Under the pieces are notes generated by a model that was given only the letters and a program-made list of their open reading frames with translations, was not told the DNA's origin and did not search any database. Positions 24,505 to 33,361 of a stretch of DNA of 64,000 bases are shown here, in pieces; position 1 is the first letter of the stretch; each line of letters begins with the position of its first letter. A program made the position numbers and the translations under genes. The stretch is from Actinomycetota bacterium (GTDB lineage Bacteria; Actinomycetota; Geothermincolia; Fen-727; Anoxymicrobiaceae): positions 40,534-104,533 of the forward strand of contig JAHJCO010000019.1 in assembly GCA_018831265.1 (NCBI GenBank), read 5' to 3'.

Positions 24505-26349
24505 CTAAATCGCGGACAGTTTCGCGGCGCGCCTGGCCTGGCTTGGATCAAGTATGCATTTACGCAGACGAAGACTTCTTGGAGTAACCTCCAGGAGTTC
24601 GTCTTCCTCTATGAAATCTATGCACTGTTCCAGGCTGAGGTCGGTAAACGGCGTCAGCTGAACGGTGCCGTCGCTCGATGAGCTGCGCATGTTGGTCAAA
24701 TGCTTCGTCTTGCATACGTTCATCCTGATGTCGTCTTTACGCTGATACAGGCCGACGATCATGCCCTGATAGACCTGGACGCCCGGCCCGACGAACAGCT
24801 CGCCCCTTGATTCGCACATCTTAAGCGCGTACGGCGTCGTTACCCCGGCTTCGGTAGCGATGATGGCCCCGTTACGTGTCTTTGGCAGTACAGGGACCAT
24901 GGGCTGGTAGCCGTGAGGCCGGGAATTCATGATCACCGTGCCCCTGGTATCGGTGAGCAGCAGATTGCGAAGACCGATCAGGGCGCGTGTCGGCAACATA
25001 TACGTCATCCTGATCGTACCGTTGCCGGTTTGGTCCTGCCTGATTAGATTGGCGCGGCGGGAACCCAGTTCCTGGCTGACGACACCCATATACTCTGAAG
25101 AGATTTCAACAATCAGCTCTTCGACAGGTTCCTTCATGACATTACCGTCCAGGATCGTGACAACCTGTGGACGGCCGACCTCGAATTCAAAACCCTCACG
25201 GCGTAACGTTTCGATCAGAACGGACAGGTGCAGTTCACCACGCCCGGATACCTTGAAGCCGAGGCCCTCCTCTTCAACCCGCAGGCTTACGTTGGTTTCA
25301 AGCTCCCGCCGGAGTCGTTCTTCGATCTGACGGGACGAGTTGAACTGACCTTCCCTGCCCTTCATCGCGCTTGTATTCGGGCCGAGATAAGCGCTGATGG
25401 TTGGAGGCTCGATGTCGATTACGGGCAGGGCCTCCGGGTTGTCCCTATCCGCTATGGTCTCACCGATATGAGCGTCAGGTACACCGGTCAGGGCAACAAT
25501 GTCGCCGGCTATCGCGCTGTCGACCTCTTCGCGTTTGAGCCCGCGAAAGCAGAAGACCTTATCGATATTCGAGCCGATCATCTCGCCGTTGCGCTTGACC
25601 AGGGTCACAGGAAGCCTTCCCCTGACTGCTCCGCGGTTGACGCGGCCGATCGCGTATTTACCCAGAAAGGAATCATATTGCAGCGATGCTACAAGCAATT
25701 GAAGCGAGCCGTCCGTATCGAGATCGGGTGCCGGAATGTCATTTACAATGGCGTCAAAGATTGGTTCAAGGTCCGCATTTGCATCCGGGTTATCCGGTAG
25801 TTCACACCAGGCCTTGCCATCCCGACCAACCGCGAAGTATACGGGGTAATGGAGCTGTCTTTCGTTCATGGCAAGCTCGAGGAACAGGTCGGCGATCTCT
25901 TCGATCACCTCAGAGACGCGGCGTGCCGGTTTGTCGATCTTATTGATAATGACAACCGGCTGAAGACCGAGCTCAAGCGCTTTTGAAAGCACGAATTTCG
26001 TCTGAGGCATCGGCCCCTCCTGGGCGTCGATTATAAGCAGGACACCATCAGCCATATTGAGCGTTCGCTCGACCTCACCGCTGAAATCCGCATGACCCGG
26101 GGTATCGATGATATTGATCTTGTAATCGCCGTGATAAACGGATGTCTGCTTGGCGGTAATCGTAATGCCCCGTTCGTGCTCCTGGTCGCCACTGTCCATG
26201 ATCAGTGACTGCTCCATCTCGGCCTGGTTTGGGCGAAAAGTGTTGCTCTGTTTCAGCAGTCCGTCGACAATGGTCGTCTTGCCATGATCGACATGAGCGA
26301 TAATGGCGACGTTACGAATGTGAGAACTGTTCTCATGTGCTCTCTCCAC
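24505..26349 (-). CDS. typA: ribosome-associated GTPase BipA/TypA
   Basis: A full-length 614-residue translational GTPase. G1 AHVDHGKTT (residues 18-26), the ERGITITAKQTSV switch I, DTPGHADFSGEVERTLNMADG (G3) and NKIDKP (G4), then EF-G-like domains II, III and V and the TypA-specific C-terminal domain (PHGYQPMVP, MNVCKTKHLTNMRSSSSDGT). It helps ribosome assembly at low temperature or stress. It begins with GTG. Its location between decayed cassette junctions and an element relic at 31.6 kb, with lower-GC codon use than serS, suggests it may have been imported; it could also be host DNA buried in the stack. Confidence 0.96.
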   Translation of the reverse strand: MERAHENSSHIRNVAIIAHVDHGKTTIVDGLLKQSNTFRPNQAEMEQSLIMDSGDQEHERGITITAKQTSVYHGDYKINIIDTPGHADFSGEVERTLNMADGVLLIIDAQEGPMPQTKFVLSKALELGLQPVVIINKIDKPARRVSEVIEEIADLFLELAMNERQLHYPVYFAVGRDGKAWCELPDNPDANADLEPIFDAIVNDIPAPDLDTDGSLQLLVASLQYDSFLGKYAIGRVNRGAVRGRLPVTLVKRNGEMIGSNIDKVFCFRGLKREEVDSAIAGDIVALTGVPDAHIGETIADRDNPEALPVIDIEPPTISAYLGPNTSAMKGREGQFNSSRQIEERLRRELETNVSLRVEEEGLGFKVSGRGELHLSVLIETLRREGFEFEVGRPQVVTILDGNVMKEPVEELIVEISSEYMGVVSQELGSRRANLIRQDQTGNGTIRMTYMLPTRALIGLRNLLLTDTRGTVIMNSRPHGYQPMVPVLPKTRNGAIIATEAGVTTPYALKMCESRGELFVGPGVQVYQGMIVGLYQRKDDIRMNVCKTKHLTNMRSSSSDGTVQLTPFTDLSLEQCIDFIEEDELLEVTPRSLRLRKCILDPSQARRAAKLSAI

Positions 26350-26435
26350 TTAAATCATCATCCCTGCATCAAATTGCCGTTCTACACGTCGCCACAGTTG
26401 TGGCGTGCCTCTTCGCAGGAACGACAGTTTTACCA

Positions 26436-26726
26436 TCAAGATAGTATCAATCCACAGTCAAAACGTGAGAGATAGTCCCGATTGGGTCTTTCACAAACAT
26501 ACCCGGAATCCGGGCTTCCAGCATGTAGACTATAGCAGATGACATCGGCAACGTCAGCCTCATGCCAGTCGAACTTGGACTTCAACACCATGGCGATTTC
26601 GAGCATGATACCCGGGGAGACAACCAGTTGTATCGTTCCCTGCCGGGCCAGGCCTATGATCCCCTCGGGTGGGCCCCCGAAGAGCAGGGTGGAGAGGTGG
26701 ATGTTCGTGTCCGCGATTATGCGCAC
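26436..26726 (-). pseudogene. PIN-domain (COG1569-like) toxin gene, truncated
   Basis: Residues 1-65 match the N-terminal half of a VapC-like PIN nuclease: RIIADTNIHLSTLLFGGPPEGIIGLARQGTIQLVVSPGIMLEIAMVLKSKFDW, including the first acidic residue (D7) and E43. Residues 66-96 (CYSLHAGSPDSGYVCERPNRDYLS) do not match the rest of the fold, which should contain two more catalytic aspartates. So the gene is cut short and probably inactive. No antitoxin gene adjoins it. Confidence 0.65.
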
Positions 26727-26782
26727 TAGCCTTGTACACCCCTGGCCTCGTGCACCAACCTTTCTACATCCGCTCGATCCAG

Positions 26783-29392
26783 TCAGCCATCCCCCCGGTC
26801 GGCGGCTTCTCCCAAGACAAATACCCGTCCGGCGTTCCCGTCGACCCTTATCAACTGACCATTCTTGATGATCCTGGTAGCGTCGGCGACACCCACCACA
26901 GCGGGAATTCCGTACTCGCGGGCGATTATCGAACCATGGGATAGTGAGCCGCCTACGTCCATGACAAGGCCGCCCGCATTCAGGAAGAGCGGAGACCAGG
27001 CAGGATCGATTGCCGGTGCCACGAGTATCTGGCCGTCTTCCAAAGCCTCGGTCTCGCCGGGGTCCCGCACTACCCTGACTGTCCCCTCGGCGATTCCCGA
27101 TGATACGGCAATACCACGGAGCACATTTGCCGACCTGGGTTGTGGGGGATTGGCGATATCCTCGAGGCGGTCGGAGCGTACTACAACAGGGACATCGGCT
27201 TTCAGAAGAAGGGTTCGGGATCTCTTTCGCTCCGAGACAACGCCGGCAAGGTCGTGTCCATCAACCAGATCCCTGAGCTCATCGGGCAGAAGATAAAATA
27301 CGTCATCCCCGAGGCCGCTCCTTCTGCCGAGCTCCAGCAGTCCCGACCTGACTAGTTCCACGAACATGAATGCGAAGACCTTCGTTGATTCCCTCATCGG
27401 GAAGTATCTCTGGAGATACCGGATCTCCCGTCTCATGCCAGAGCGGAAAGGTCTCAATAGACGTCGAATAGTTGTATATGGGACCCTGGCATCGAGCTCT
27501 GCTTCCGCCTCGATGCGATCCCTGCGCTGGGCCTCGAACTGTGCTGCGGGATCGATGCCCCTGCTACACCTCAAGCCGTCGGCAACCCTCAGGACGAACC
27601 GGGGGTCTTCCCTCCACCTGGAGTTGGCGAAGTCGGCCTCGAACGCGGTGCGATAGCCGTACTTGTCGATAAAATCGTGCAGGGTCATCTCGTCTCTCGA
27701 GAGCTTCCACATGTCCATGTTGGTCTCGACGTTTATGTTTCCCCCCAGCCCCTTGAGCAGGCGATTCATCATCTCGTCGCCCCGGGAGCCGAACAGCCTT
27801 TTCATTTGCCAGGTGACAACGGGGAGGGTCCACGTGAACGTCTCACATTCCAGGTGATAGCGAAATGCACGGTCCGTAAAGCATCGTATCCATTCCATGG
27901 TCTTTCGAAGGACCTCTTCACCGGGAAGTGACGCGAGGTCTACCAGTCGCTCCCGTGCTACCAGATCGAGGTACCGTGGCAGATCCACTTCATAGTAGAT
28001 GCGATCGTAGTTGCGCCGTTTCAGCAGGAAACTCACGTATCCCTTGGCGAGGATGGCGATCAGTCCGGGGAACCCGAAGAAGAACCGGGCGTTGAGCTTC
28101 CCCCAGGACCATTTGACGTTCATGCCCTCCCATAAGAAACCTTCCATCGCTCCAGGGCACACTTCAACGGGGACATACCTGGTAAAAAGGTTCCAGATGC
28201 CTGTCATGTTCATGAAAAGGCGTCCACAGATAAGCTCGATGTAGTCTTCTACCGGGAAGTCACCTTCGCCTATATATGAGATGCGGAACAACTGCTCCAG
28301 GGTCGGCCACCATTTCGAAAGCAGGTCAGAGTATATGGCAAAGGTCATCGGTGGCGGGTTGGGGAGGACTTCCATCCAGGCCTGCCTGTTCCACACCACT
28401 GGCCGTCCGCCTGCCAACTTATCCAAGCGTCTTATTTCCTGCTCCACTAGCTCGTTGATTTCCTTCTTTTCCGAGACAGCCGTAACCGGTCGCGACTGGA
28501 GAACGAAGACCTTGTCGGATATCGCCCACTCGATGTCCTGCGGGGAGCCGAAGTACTCCTCGACCCTCAGCCCGAGGCCTGAGAGTTCCTTGATTTGCTT
28601 CTCGGACAGGGAGGCTGTTGCTCTGCGAGCTTCGGGTGTGGCTTCCTCTCCCACTGGGGTAATCGTTGTCTCCTTCGATTCAAGGCCGAGAGACGTTATT
28701 TCACCCGTATGCCTGCCAACCAGGTATCTATCCGGGGTAGCCCGACCGGAGACAAGTGATTCACCCAGACCAAATACGCTTTCAATGAGCAACTGGTCCA
28801 GTGTGCCGGTCGGATTAACGGTGAACATCACACCGGAGACCTCGGAGGGGACCATCCGCTGCACAACGACACACATGGTCGATTTGAGGTGATCGAAACC
28901 CCTCTTCTCTCTGTAAGTCATGGCTCTGTCGTTCCAGAGCGATGCCCAGCATTTCAAGACGGAGGCTAACAGATTGTTGTCCCCCTCAACGTTCAGGTAG
29001 GTGTCGTGAAGGCCTGCAAAGCTTGCCCCCGGCAGGTCCTCGGACGAGGCCGAGGACCTGACAGCGACCAGACCGCCTCCGATCGAGTGATATGCTCCGA
29101 GCATCTCCTCCTTCAGATCATTTCGGAGGAATCCAGGTGAGAACATATTCCGTATTGCGGCCGCACCTGCTTTCAGGTTTCGCCGTTCAGAATCAAGTTG
29201 GCTGATTGTCTCGGCGATGCTACCGTAGAGGCCGGATTCCGCGAGGTATTCGGAGTAGGCATCGCCGGTTACGACGAAGCCCCGCGGGACCGGAAAGCCG
29301 CCAAGAGCGAGCAACTGGAGATTCTTGCCCTTGCCGCCGAGTACCGGTGATGGAGTCAGATCTTCCTGTCCGATAAGTTGGATTCTTGTCAC
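26783..29392 (-). CDS. rifampicin-phosphotransferase-like PEP-utilising enzyme
   Basis: 869 residues from the GTG at 29392, which has GGAGG seven bases upstream (the open frame reaches 29545). The N-terminal ATP-grasp domain (about 1-325; VLGGKGKNLQLLALGGFPVPRGFVVT, AVRSSASSEDLPGASFAGLHDTYLNV, ESVFGLGESLVSG) is followed by a long helical middle (about 340-760) and a C-terminal swivelling His domain (GGSLSHGSIIAREYGIPAVVG). The order ATP-substrate-His is that of rifampicin phosphotransferases, not of PEP synthase. It would phosphorylate an unknown small molecule; antibiotic inactivation is possible but unproven. Confidence 0.75.
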   Translation of the reverse strand: MTRIQLIGQEDLTPSPVLGGKGKNLQLLALGGFPVPRGFVVTGDAYSEYLAESGLYGSIAETISQLDSERRNLKAGAAAIRNMFSPGFLRNDLKEEMLGAYHSIGGGLVAVRSSASSEDLPGASFAGLHDTYLNVEGDNNLLASVLKCWASLWNDRAMTYREKRGFDHLKSTMCVVVQRMVPSEVSGVMFTVNPTGTLDQLLIESVFGLGESLVSGRATPDRYLVGRHTGEITSLGLESKETTITPVGEEATPEARRATASLSEKQIKELSGLGLRVEEYFGSPQDIEWAISDKVFVLQSRPVTAVSEKKEINELVEQEIRRLDKLAGGRPVVWNRQAWMEVLPNPPPMTFAIYSDLLSKWWPTLEQLFRISYIGEGDFPVEDYIELICGRLFMNMTGIWNLFTRYVPVEVCPGAMEGFLWEGMNVKWSWGKLNARFFFGFPGLIAILAKGYVSFLLKRRNYDRIYYEVDLPRYLDLVARERLVDLASLPGEEVLRKTMEWIRCFTDRAFRYHLECETFTWTLPVVTWQMKRLFGSRGDEMMNRLLKGLGGNINVETNMDMWKLSRDEMTLHDFIDKYGYRTAFEADFANSRWREDPRFVLRVADGLRCSRGIDPAAQFEAQRRDRIEAEAELDARVPYTTIRRLLRPFRSGMRREIRYLQRYFPMRESTKVFAFMFVELVRSGLLELGRRSGLGDDVFYLLPDELRDLVDGHDLAGVVSERKRSRTLLLKADVPVVVRSDRLEDIANPPQPRSANVLRGIAVSSGIAEGTVRVVRDPGETEALEDGQILVAPAIDPAWSPLFLNAGGLVMDVGGSLSHGSIIAREYGIPAVVGVADATRIIKNGQLIRVDGNAGRVFVLGEAADRGDG

Positions 29393-29519
29393 CGACGATC
29401 CTCCAGATACCAATGGTACGCTCACCGGGACAATTGTGGAAGCCAAGAGCTCAAGACGGGTCTGGGCTGCGTGCTCAGAGAGTATCGATATTATTTTGGC
29501 CGCTTCGTAGACAAACCTC

Positions 29520-30728
29520 TCAGTTGAACAACTCACCCAGCGCAATAGGGACCCAGTCCTGGTAGTTACAGGCCTTCACCCATAACTGGAGTTCGGCGGG
29601 AACCGCGACGAATTGGTACATCGTCGTTGGCCTCGTGGGTCCTCCCTCGCTTATTGGAACGTCGAAGATCTTTTTCATTACATCAGCATCGATCTTGCCC
29701 TTGTACTTCTGGCCCAACGCGAGAATCCCGTTGTACCTGCCGGTTGAATCCTGGACGTCCGCGCTCTCGTGCGTGCTGCGACCTTCCGCCGTTTTCAGGT
29801 CCCAGGTCGGGTCTATGAAATGGTTGGTGGCTACAAGCAAGCCTTGCTCCTGCCCGCCGCGCTCTTTGCACCCGGAGTTTGTCTTCTCGAAGGTACGGGC
29901 GAAATCGGGATCTGCCACGTTCGCAATCACGGCCAGCCGGGGGAGCGTGCTCATCATGTAAGCTCTTACCATTTCAAAACCAGATGAATCGAGGAATACC
30001 GAGACGTTGCCGATCATGGTGGGCACAGCTCCAACGAGCTGCCCCTGCCCGCCGGACGGGGTACCGTCATGGACGCCCATCGCAAGCTTCGCGTCGTTGA
30101 ACACACTCATGGTCCCTATCTGTCCCGCGTTGACGATGCCCGCGACCGAGCGACTTCCATCGTCGGGGTTGAACACCACCACGGTGAGCGTATCGTTGTA
30201 CTTCTGGAACTCCGGGAAGTAATCGAAACTCCTCGCGCACACGAGCGGGCCCCCGCTGGTATACGGGCCCCAGGCGGCTGCGAAGGAGCACATCCCGGAG
30301 ATATCGACGAGGAGAGGCAGATACACGGCGCTGTCAATCATAATCAGTTGCTTGAGGCTCATCCCACTTGTTTGTTCCATGCCCTTCAAGAGCTGCTGGA
30401 ACCGCGCCGGGTAGATGCTGAAACTCTTGTAGAAATCCGCTTCTATCTCTTCTCGTGGTAACTGTTTGTTGTTTTCGAAGTAGCCCTCTACGGCTTCGTC
30501 ATAGAACCTGTCTATCTGGCCCTTCATGAGCCCGCCGTACTGACGGCCCATCTCGTGAAAGTCGCCTTTCATCTGGGCCACGTATATCTTCCCGGCCCGG
30601 TACAGGTGCCCTCCCTCGTATTCCGAGACCCTTTCCAGATTCACCTTCCGGGTACTTGTTGCACAACCCGAAAACAGGCACAGACAAAGGAGCGCGAGAA
30701 TAGACGTGCCGCACCCGATCTTCCGCAT
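29520..30728 (-). CDS. lipoprotein of the C45/phospholipase B-like Ntn hydrolase superfamily
   Basis: 402 residues from the ATG at 30728 (GGAGG upstream). A lipobox signal (SILALLCLCLFSGCATS) precedes a mature part beginning YEGGHLYRAGKIYVAQMKGDFHEMGRQYGGLMKGQI. The likely autoprocessing nucleophile is the cysteine in DISGMCSFAAAWGPYTSGGPLVCARSFDYFP (an N-terminal Cys after cleavage), as in acyl-CoA:6-APA acyltransferase-like proteins and linear amide C-N hydrolases. The substrate is not predictable. Confidence 0.78.
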   Translation of the reverse strand: MRKIGCGTSILALLCLCLFSGCATSTRKVNLERVSEYEGGHLYRAGKIYVAQMKGDFHEMGRQYGGLMKGQIDRFYDEAVEGYFENNKQLPREEIEADFYKSFSIYPARFQQLLKGMEQTSGMSLKQLIMIDSAVYLPLLVDISGMCSFAAAWGPYTSGGPLVCARSFDYFPEFQKYNDTLTVVVFNPDDGSRSVAGIVNAGQIGTMSVFNDAKLAMGVHDGTPSGGQGQLVGAVPTMIGNVSVFLDSSGFEMVRAYMMSTLPRLAVIANVADPDFARTFEKTNSGCKERGGQEQGLLVATNHFIDPTWDLKTAEGRSTHESADVQDSTGRYNGILALGQKYKGKIDADVMKKIFDVPISEGGPTRPTTMYQFVAVPAELQLWVKACNYQDWVPIALGELFN

Positions 30729-30778
30729 GGTATGACCACCTCCAGCATCGTTTTCCCCGTACTGTGGTTGCCGGGCCG

Positions 30779-31462
30779 TTACCGTATCAGTATGTCCAGC
30801 TCGCCGGGGTCTTCCCATACGAAACTGTCTCCATGTCTTACCAGTTCGGGGAAATGTCCGGGCACTATTCTGTCGGCAAGCGACAGGATATTTGAGATGC
30901 TCGCTGAGGCATCTTCCTCCGAGCCGAACGGCATGGAGGAGCGCTTGGTAACCACTTCGCTATAAATCTTTATAGCGTCTCCCGCGAGTACCACCTTTCC
31001 GTCGGTACAGTCCAGGACAAGCGCGTAACAGCCGGGCGTATGGCCCGGGACCGGCATGTACTTCACTCCGGGAGCAAGGACGCCCTCGCCCTCCAGGAGT
31101 TCGAGTTCGTTCTTCCGCAGCTGCTCCCTGATCAGCCAGGGGACGAAGGTGTCATCGGGGTGGGGCTCAAGCACATACTCCCAATCCGCTTTGCCGGTGA
31201 GCACTCTTGCATCCCTGAAAAGGTCGATGTTGATACAGTGGTCGAAGTGAAGGTGTGAAAGGAATACGGTCTTGACGTCGTGAGTAGTAAGACCGTAGCG
31301 CATCAGCCCCTCCAGCAGGGCGCCCCGGTTACAATAGTGGCCTACGTCGAACAGCGTGGGTCCGTGATCGGTGAAGACCAAGGTCAGGTTTGCCAAGCCC
31401 AGGCTTCCGTTCCTTGTCGAAAGATTGTTTCCACGAACAATAATTTCGTATTCGACTCCCAT
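30779..31462 (-). CDS. metallo-beta-lactamase-fold hydrolase
   Basis: 227 residues from the ATG at 31462. The zinc motif HLHFDH (FLSHLHFDHCIN), a second histidine in MPVPGHTPGCYALVLD, the aspartate in VVLAGDAIKI and the terminal histidine in IVPGHFPELV are all present. The overall length and N-acyl-homoserine-lactonase-like layout (short, one domain) fit a lactonase or glyoxalase II-like hydrolase. A possible 38-codon upstream extension lacks start signals. Its 3' end lies close to the 5' end of the lipoprotein gene. Confidence 0.85.
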   Translation of the reverse strand: MGVEYEIIVRGNNLSTRNGSLGLANLTLVFTDHGPTLFDVGHYCNRGALLEGLMRYGLTTHDVKTVFLSHLHFDHCINIDLFRDARVLTGKADWEYVLEPHPDDTFVPWLIREQLRKNELELLEGEGVLAPGVKYMPVPGHTPGCYALVLDCTDGKVVLAGDAIKIYSEVVTKRSSMPFGSEEDASASISNILSLADRIVPGHFPELVRHGDSFVWEDPGELDILIR

Positions 31463-31598
31463 TGTCCGTCCTTGTCTCCATGGCGGTGTCACTGGATTCA
31501 CAGCCGGGATGTCCTGCTCGCCGTCCTCGACAGAAGAACCGGACATGGGCAGGACACACCACCCTTTCCAGACCAAATCGTATCACCAACTCGAGAAA

Positions 31599-31670
31599 CG
31601 CGACGCGTGACTAACGCCAAGCGTGATTATCAAGATGAGACAGCTTCACGTGCAAACGAGCTGCAGACAA
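31599..31670 (+). repeat. relic of a cassette right end
   Basis: 31599-31630 matches 13644-13675 of the HigBA cassette (GCGACGCGTGAYTAACG), and TGCAAAC-GAGC-TGCAGAC (31651-31668) is another arm-type pair with 11-bp spacing. No tRNA half follows where it would be expected. This marks a decayed element border and extends the region touched by the elements to about 31.7 kb. The whole gap 31463-32203 has no convincing gene. Confidence 0.65.
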
Positions 31671-31799
31671 AATTGGATTATGCTGCCGAGGGAGAATCCA
31701 CTGATACTGCGAGACTACCTATAATGAGATGAGTGGCGCCGGGCGTTACGGGGTGGAGCGATCGCCCCGAGAGGGCAGAAATACGCGTCCAGCGCGGGC

Positions 31800-32000
31800 A
31801 TGATGGGATACATCTCCGCCGGCTACGGTCAGGACAGCAGGGTCACGTCGAGCCTGGCGTGGATGGTGTGGATGTCCACCATGATCGTGATCTCCATGGT
31901 CGCGGTGTCCTTCGGCAGTTATGCGGCGAACGGTGCGGACCAGGCGGGAAAGGGCCGCGGAGGCGCCGCAAGGAGGCACTTGATACTGTCCCGGGGGTGA
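31800..32000 (+). CDS. possible small membrane peptide (doubtful)
   Basis: A 66-codon frame with one hydrophobic stretch (LAWMVWMSTMIVISMVAVSF) and a Gly/Arg-rich tail. No Shine-Dalgarno site and no recognised family. It ends next to a 14-base match to the tRNA-Ser T-arm (AATCCCTCTCCCT at about 32003-32015). It may be noise in decayed element DNA. Confidence 0.25.
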   Translation: MMGYISAGYGQDSRVTSSLAWMVWMSTMIVISMVAVSFGSYAANGADQAGKGRGGAARRHLILSRG

Positions 32001-32203
32001 GAATCCCTCTCCCTGTGCCGGCGAGCTCGGGGTGGGCCACAAGACTAAGAAGACCACGCAGAAGAACTCCGCCGATTTCACTATTCACTTGCTCAATGCC
32101 GGATTATACTGACCGTGCACAGCAAGGGGGGGCACGATGAACATCTTCTTCCCCCGGCGCAACGGGCATGGTCGAGGTCATAAGTTCGATATGCAGGGGT
32201 CGA

Positions 32204-33361
32204 GTGACAGCAGAGCCTGAGGAAAGAGGGGGTGACCGGGAGAGGGCGCAGTTCGGCGACGAACCCGCTCCGCCCGGTAAGAAACCGTCGTTGTGGAAGC
32301 GCGTCCTGATGATCGCGCTCACGGTGGCCATCGTCGTGGTTGTCTTCTTCTACGTGCTCCCCAGGTTCGCAAGCTACAAGAGCGTGTTCCAGGCGATGAG
32401 TGAGCTCAGCATCTGGCAGCTCGCGCTACTGTTCGCGGTGGCGGTATTCAACCTCGCCTGCGCCTGGACGATGAACCAGGCCTCGCTGCCCGGGATGCGG
32501 AACCGGCAGGCCGCACAGCTGACGCTCTCACAGAACCTCATCTCGAGCACCCTCCCGCTGGGTGGCGCGTTCTCCATCGGGTTTGGATACACGATAATCC
32601 ACTCTTACGGGTTCGGGGTGTCCGAATACTCGCTGATGCTCGGTGTATCGGGAGTCTGGAACTCGTTCGCCAAGATGGCTCTTCCCGTAGTGGCGTTGCT
32701 GCTCCTGGTGATAACCGGGAACACCACGACCGGGATGGTCGCGCTCGCCCTCATCGGCGTGGGCTTTCTCATCGGCGCCGTGGCGGTGTTCGCGCTCATT
32801 CTCTGGAAGCGCTCTTTCGCCACGCGCGCCGGCGACCTGGCGGGCAAGGTGGTCTCCTGGCTGTCGCGCCTGTTCCACCGTGGCCCAGTCACCACCTGGG
32901 GCGAGGCGGTGGCACGGTTCCGCGACCAGACGGTGAGCGTCACAAAGAGCCGGTGGCTGGTGCTGACACTGGTGGCGGTCATCTACCAGGTGAGCACTTT
33001 TCTGGTATTCATGCTGGCGCTGCGTTTCTCGGGGGTGCCCGCACATGGCGACCACGGGATAACCTGGGTGGTTGCCTTCGGTGTGTTCGCATTCACGCGG
33101 CTCATTTCGGCGATTCCGATAACCCCCGGCGCGGTGGGAATCGCCGAAGCTTCGTACACCGGCCTGCTGGTCGCCGCCGGCGGTTCCAAGCCGGAGGTCG
33201 TGGCGGGCGTGCTGCTGTTCCGGGCGCTCACCTGGTTGATGCCGATCGTGCTCGGTCTGCCCGTGTACGCGGAGTGGTGGATAACCAGGCAGCGCAAGGC
33301 GCGCCGGGCCGGGCTGCCGGCCGGTGGCGTGATCGAATCGTTGGCGGAGGAAGAAGCATGA
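32204..33361 (+). CDS. LPG-synthase-TM-region/UPF0104-type membrane protein
   Basis: About 385 residues from the GTG at 32204 (GGGG upstream; ATG at 32168 also open). A cytoplasmic acidic N-terminus is followed by 7-8 membrane helices. Family hallmarks are the flippase-like segments LTLSQNLISSTLPLGGAFSIGFGYTII and FAFTRLISAIPITPGAVGIAEASYTGLLVAAGG. Members are related to the membrane part of MprF and flip or transfer lipids; the soluble aminoacyltransferase domain is absent here. Its stop overlaps the next ATG. First gene of a seven-gene plus-strand lipid and envelope run. Confidence 0.88.
   Translation: MTAEPEERGGDRERAQFGDEPAPPGKKPSLWKRVLMIALTVAIVVVVFFYVLPRFASYKSVFQAMSELSIWQLALLFAVAVFNLACAWTMNQASLPGMRNRQAAQLTLSQNLISSTLPLGGAFSIGFGYTIIHSYGFGVSEYSLMLGVSGVWNSFAKMALPVVALLLLVITGNTTTGMVALALIGVGFLIGAVAVFALILWKRSFATRAGDLAGKVVSWLSRLFHRGPVTTWGEAVARFRDQTVSVTKSRWLVLTLVAVIYQVSTFLVFMLALRFSGVPAHGDHGITWVVAFGVFAFTRLISAIPITPGAVGIAEASYTGLLVAAGGSKPEVVAGVLLFRALTWLMPIVLGLPVYAEWWITRQRKARRAGLPAGGVIESLAEEEA

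Noticed and set aside
31960..32025. A further tRNA-Ser half near 32.0 kb
   Set aside because: Only a 13-14 base match (AATCCCTCTCCCT) with a non-consensus T-loop; too short to call, kept as a hint only.
32953..33357. Longer N-terminus of the membrane hydrolase
   Set aside because: The upstream in-frame part is out of frame with, and inside, the flippase-like gene; the ATGA junction at 33358 gives a natural start.
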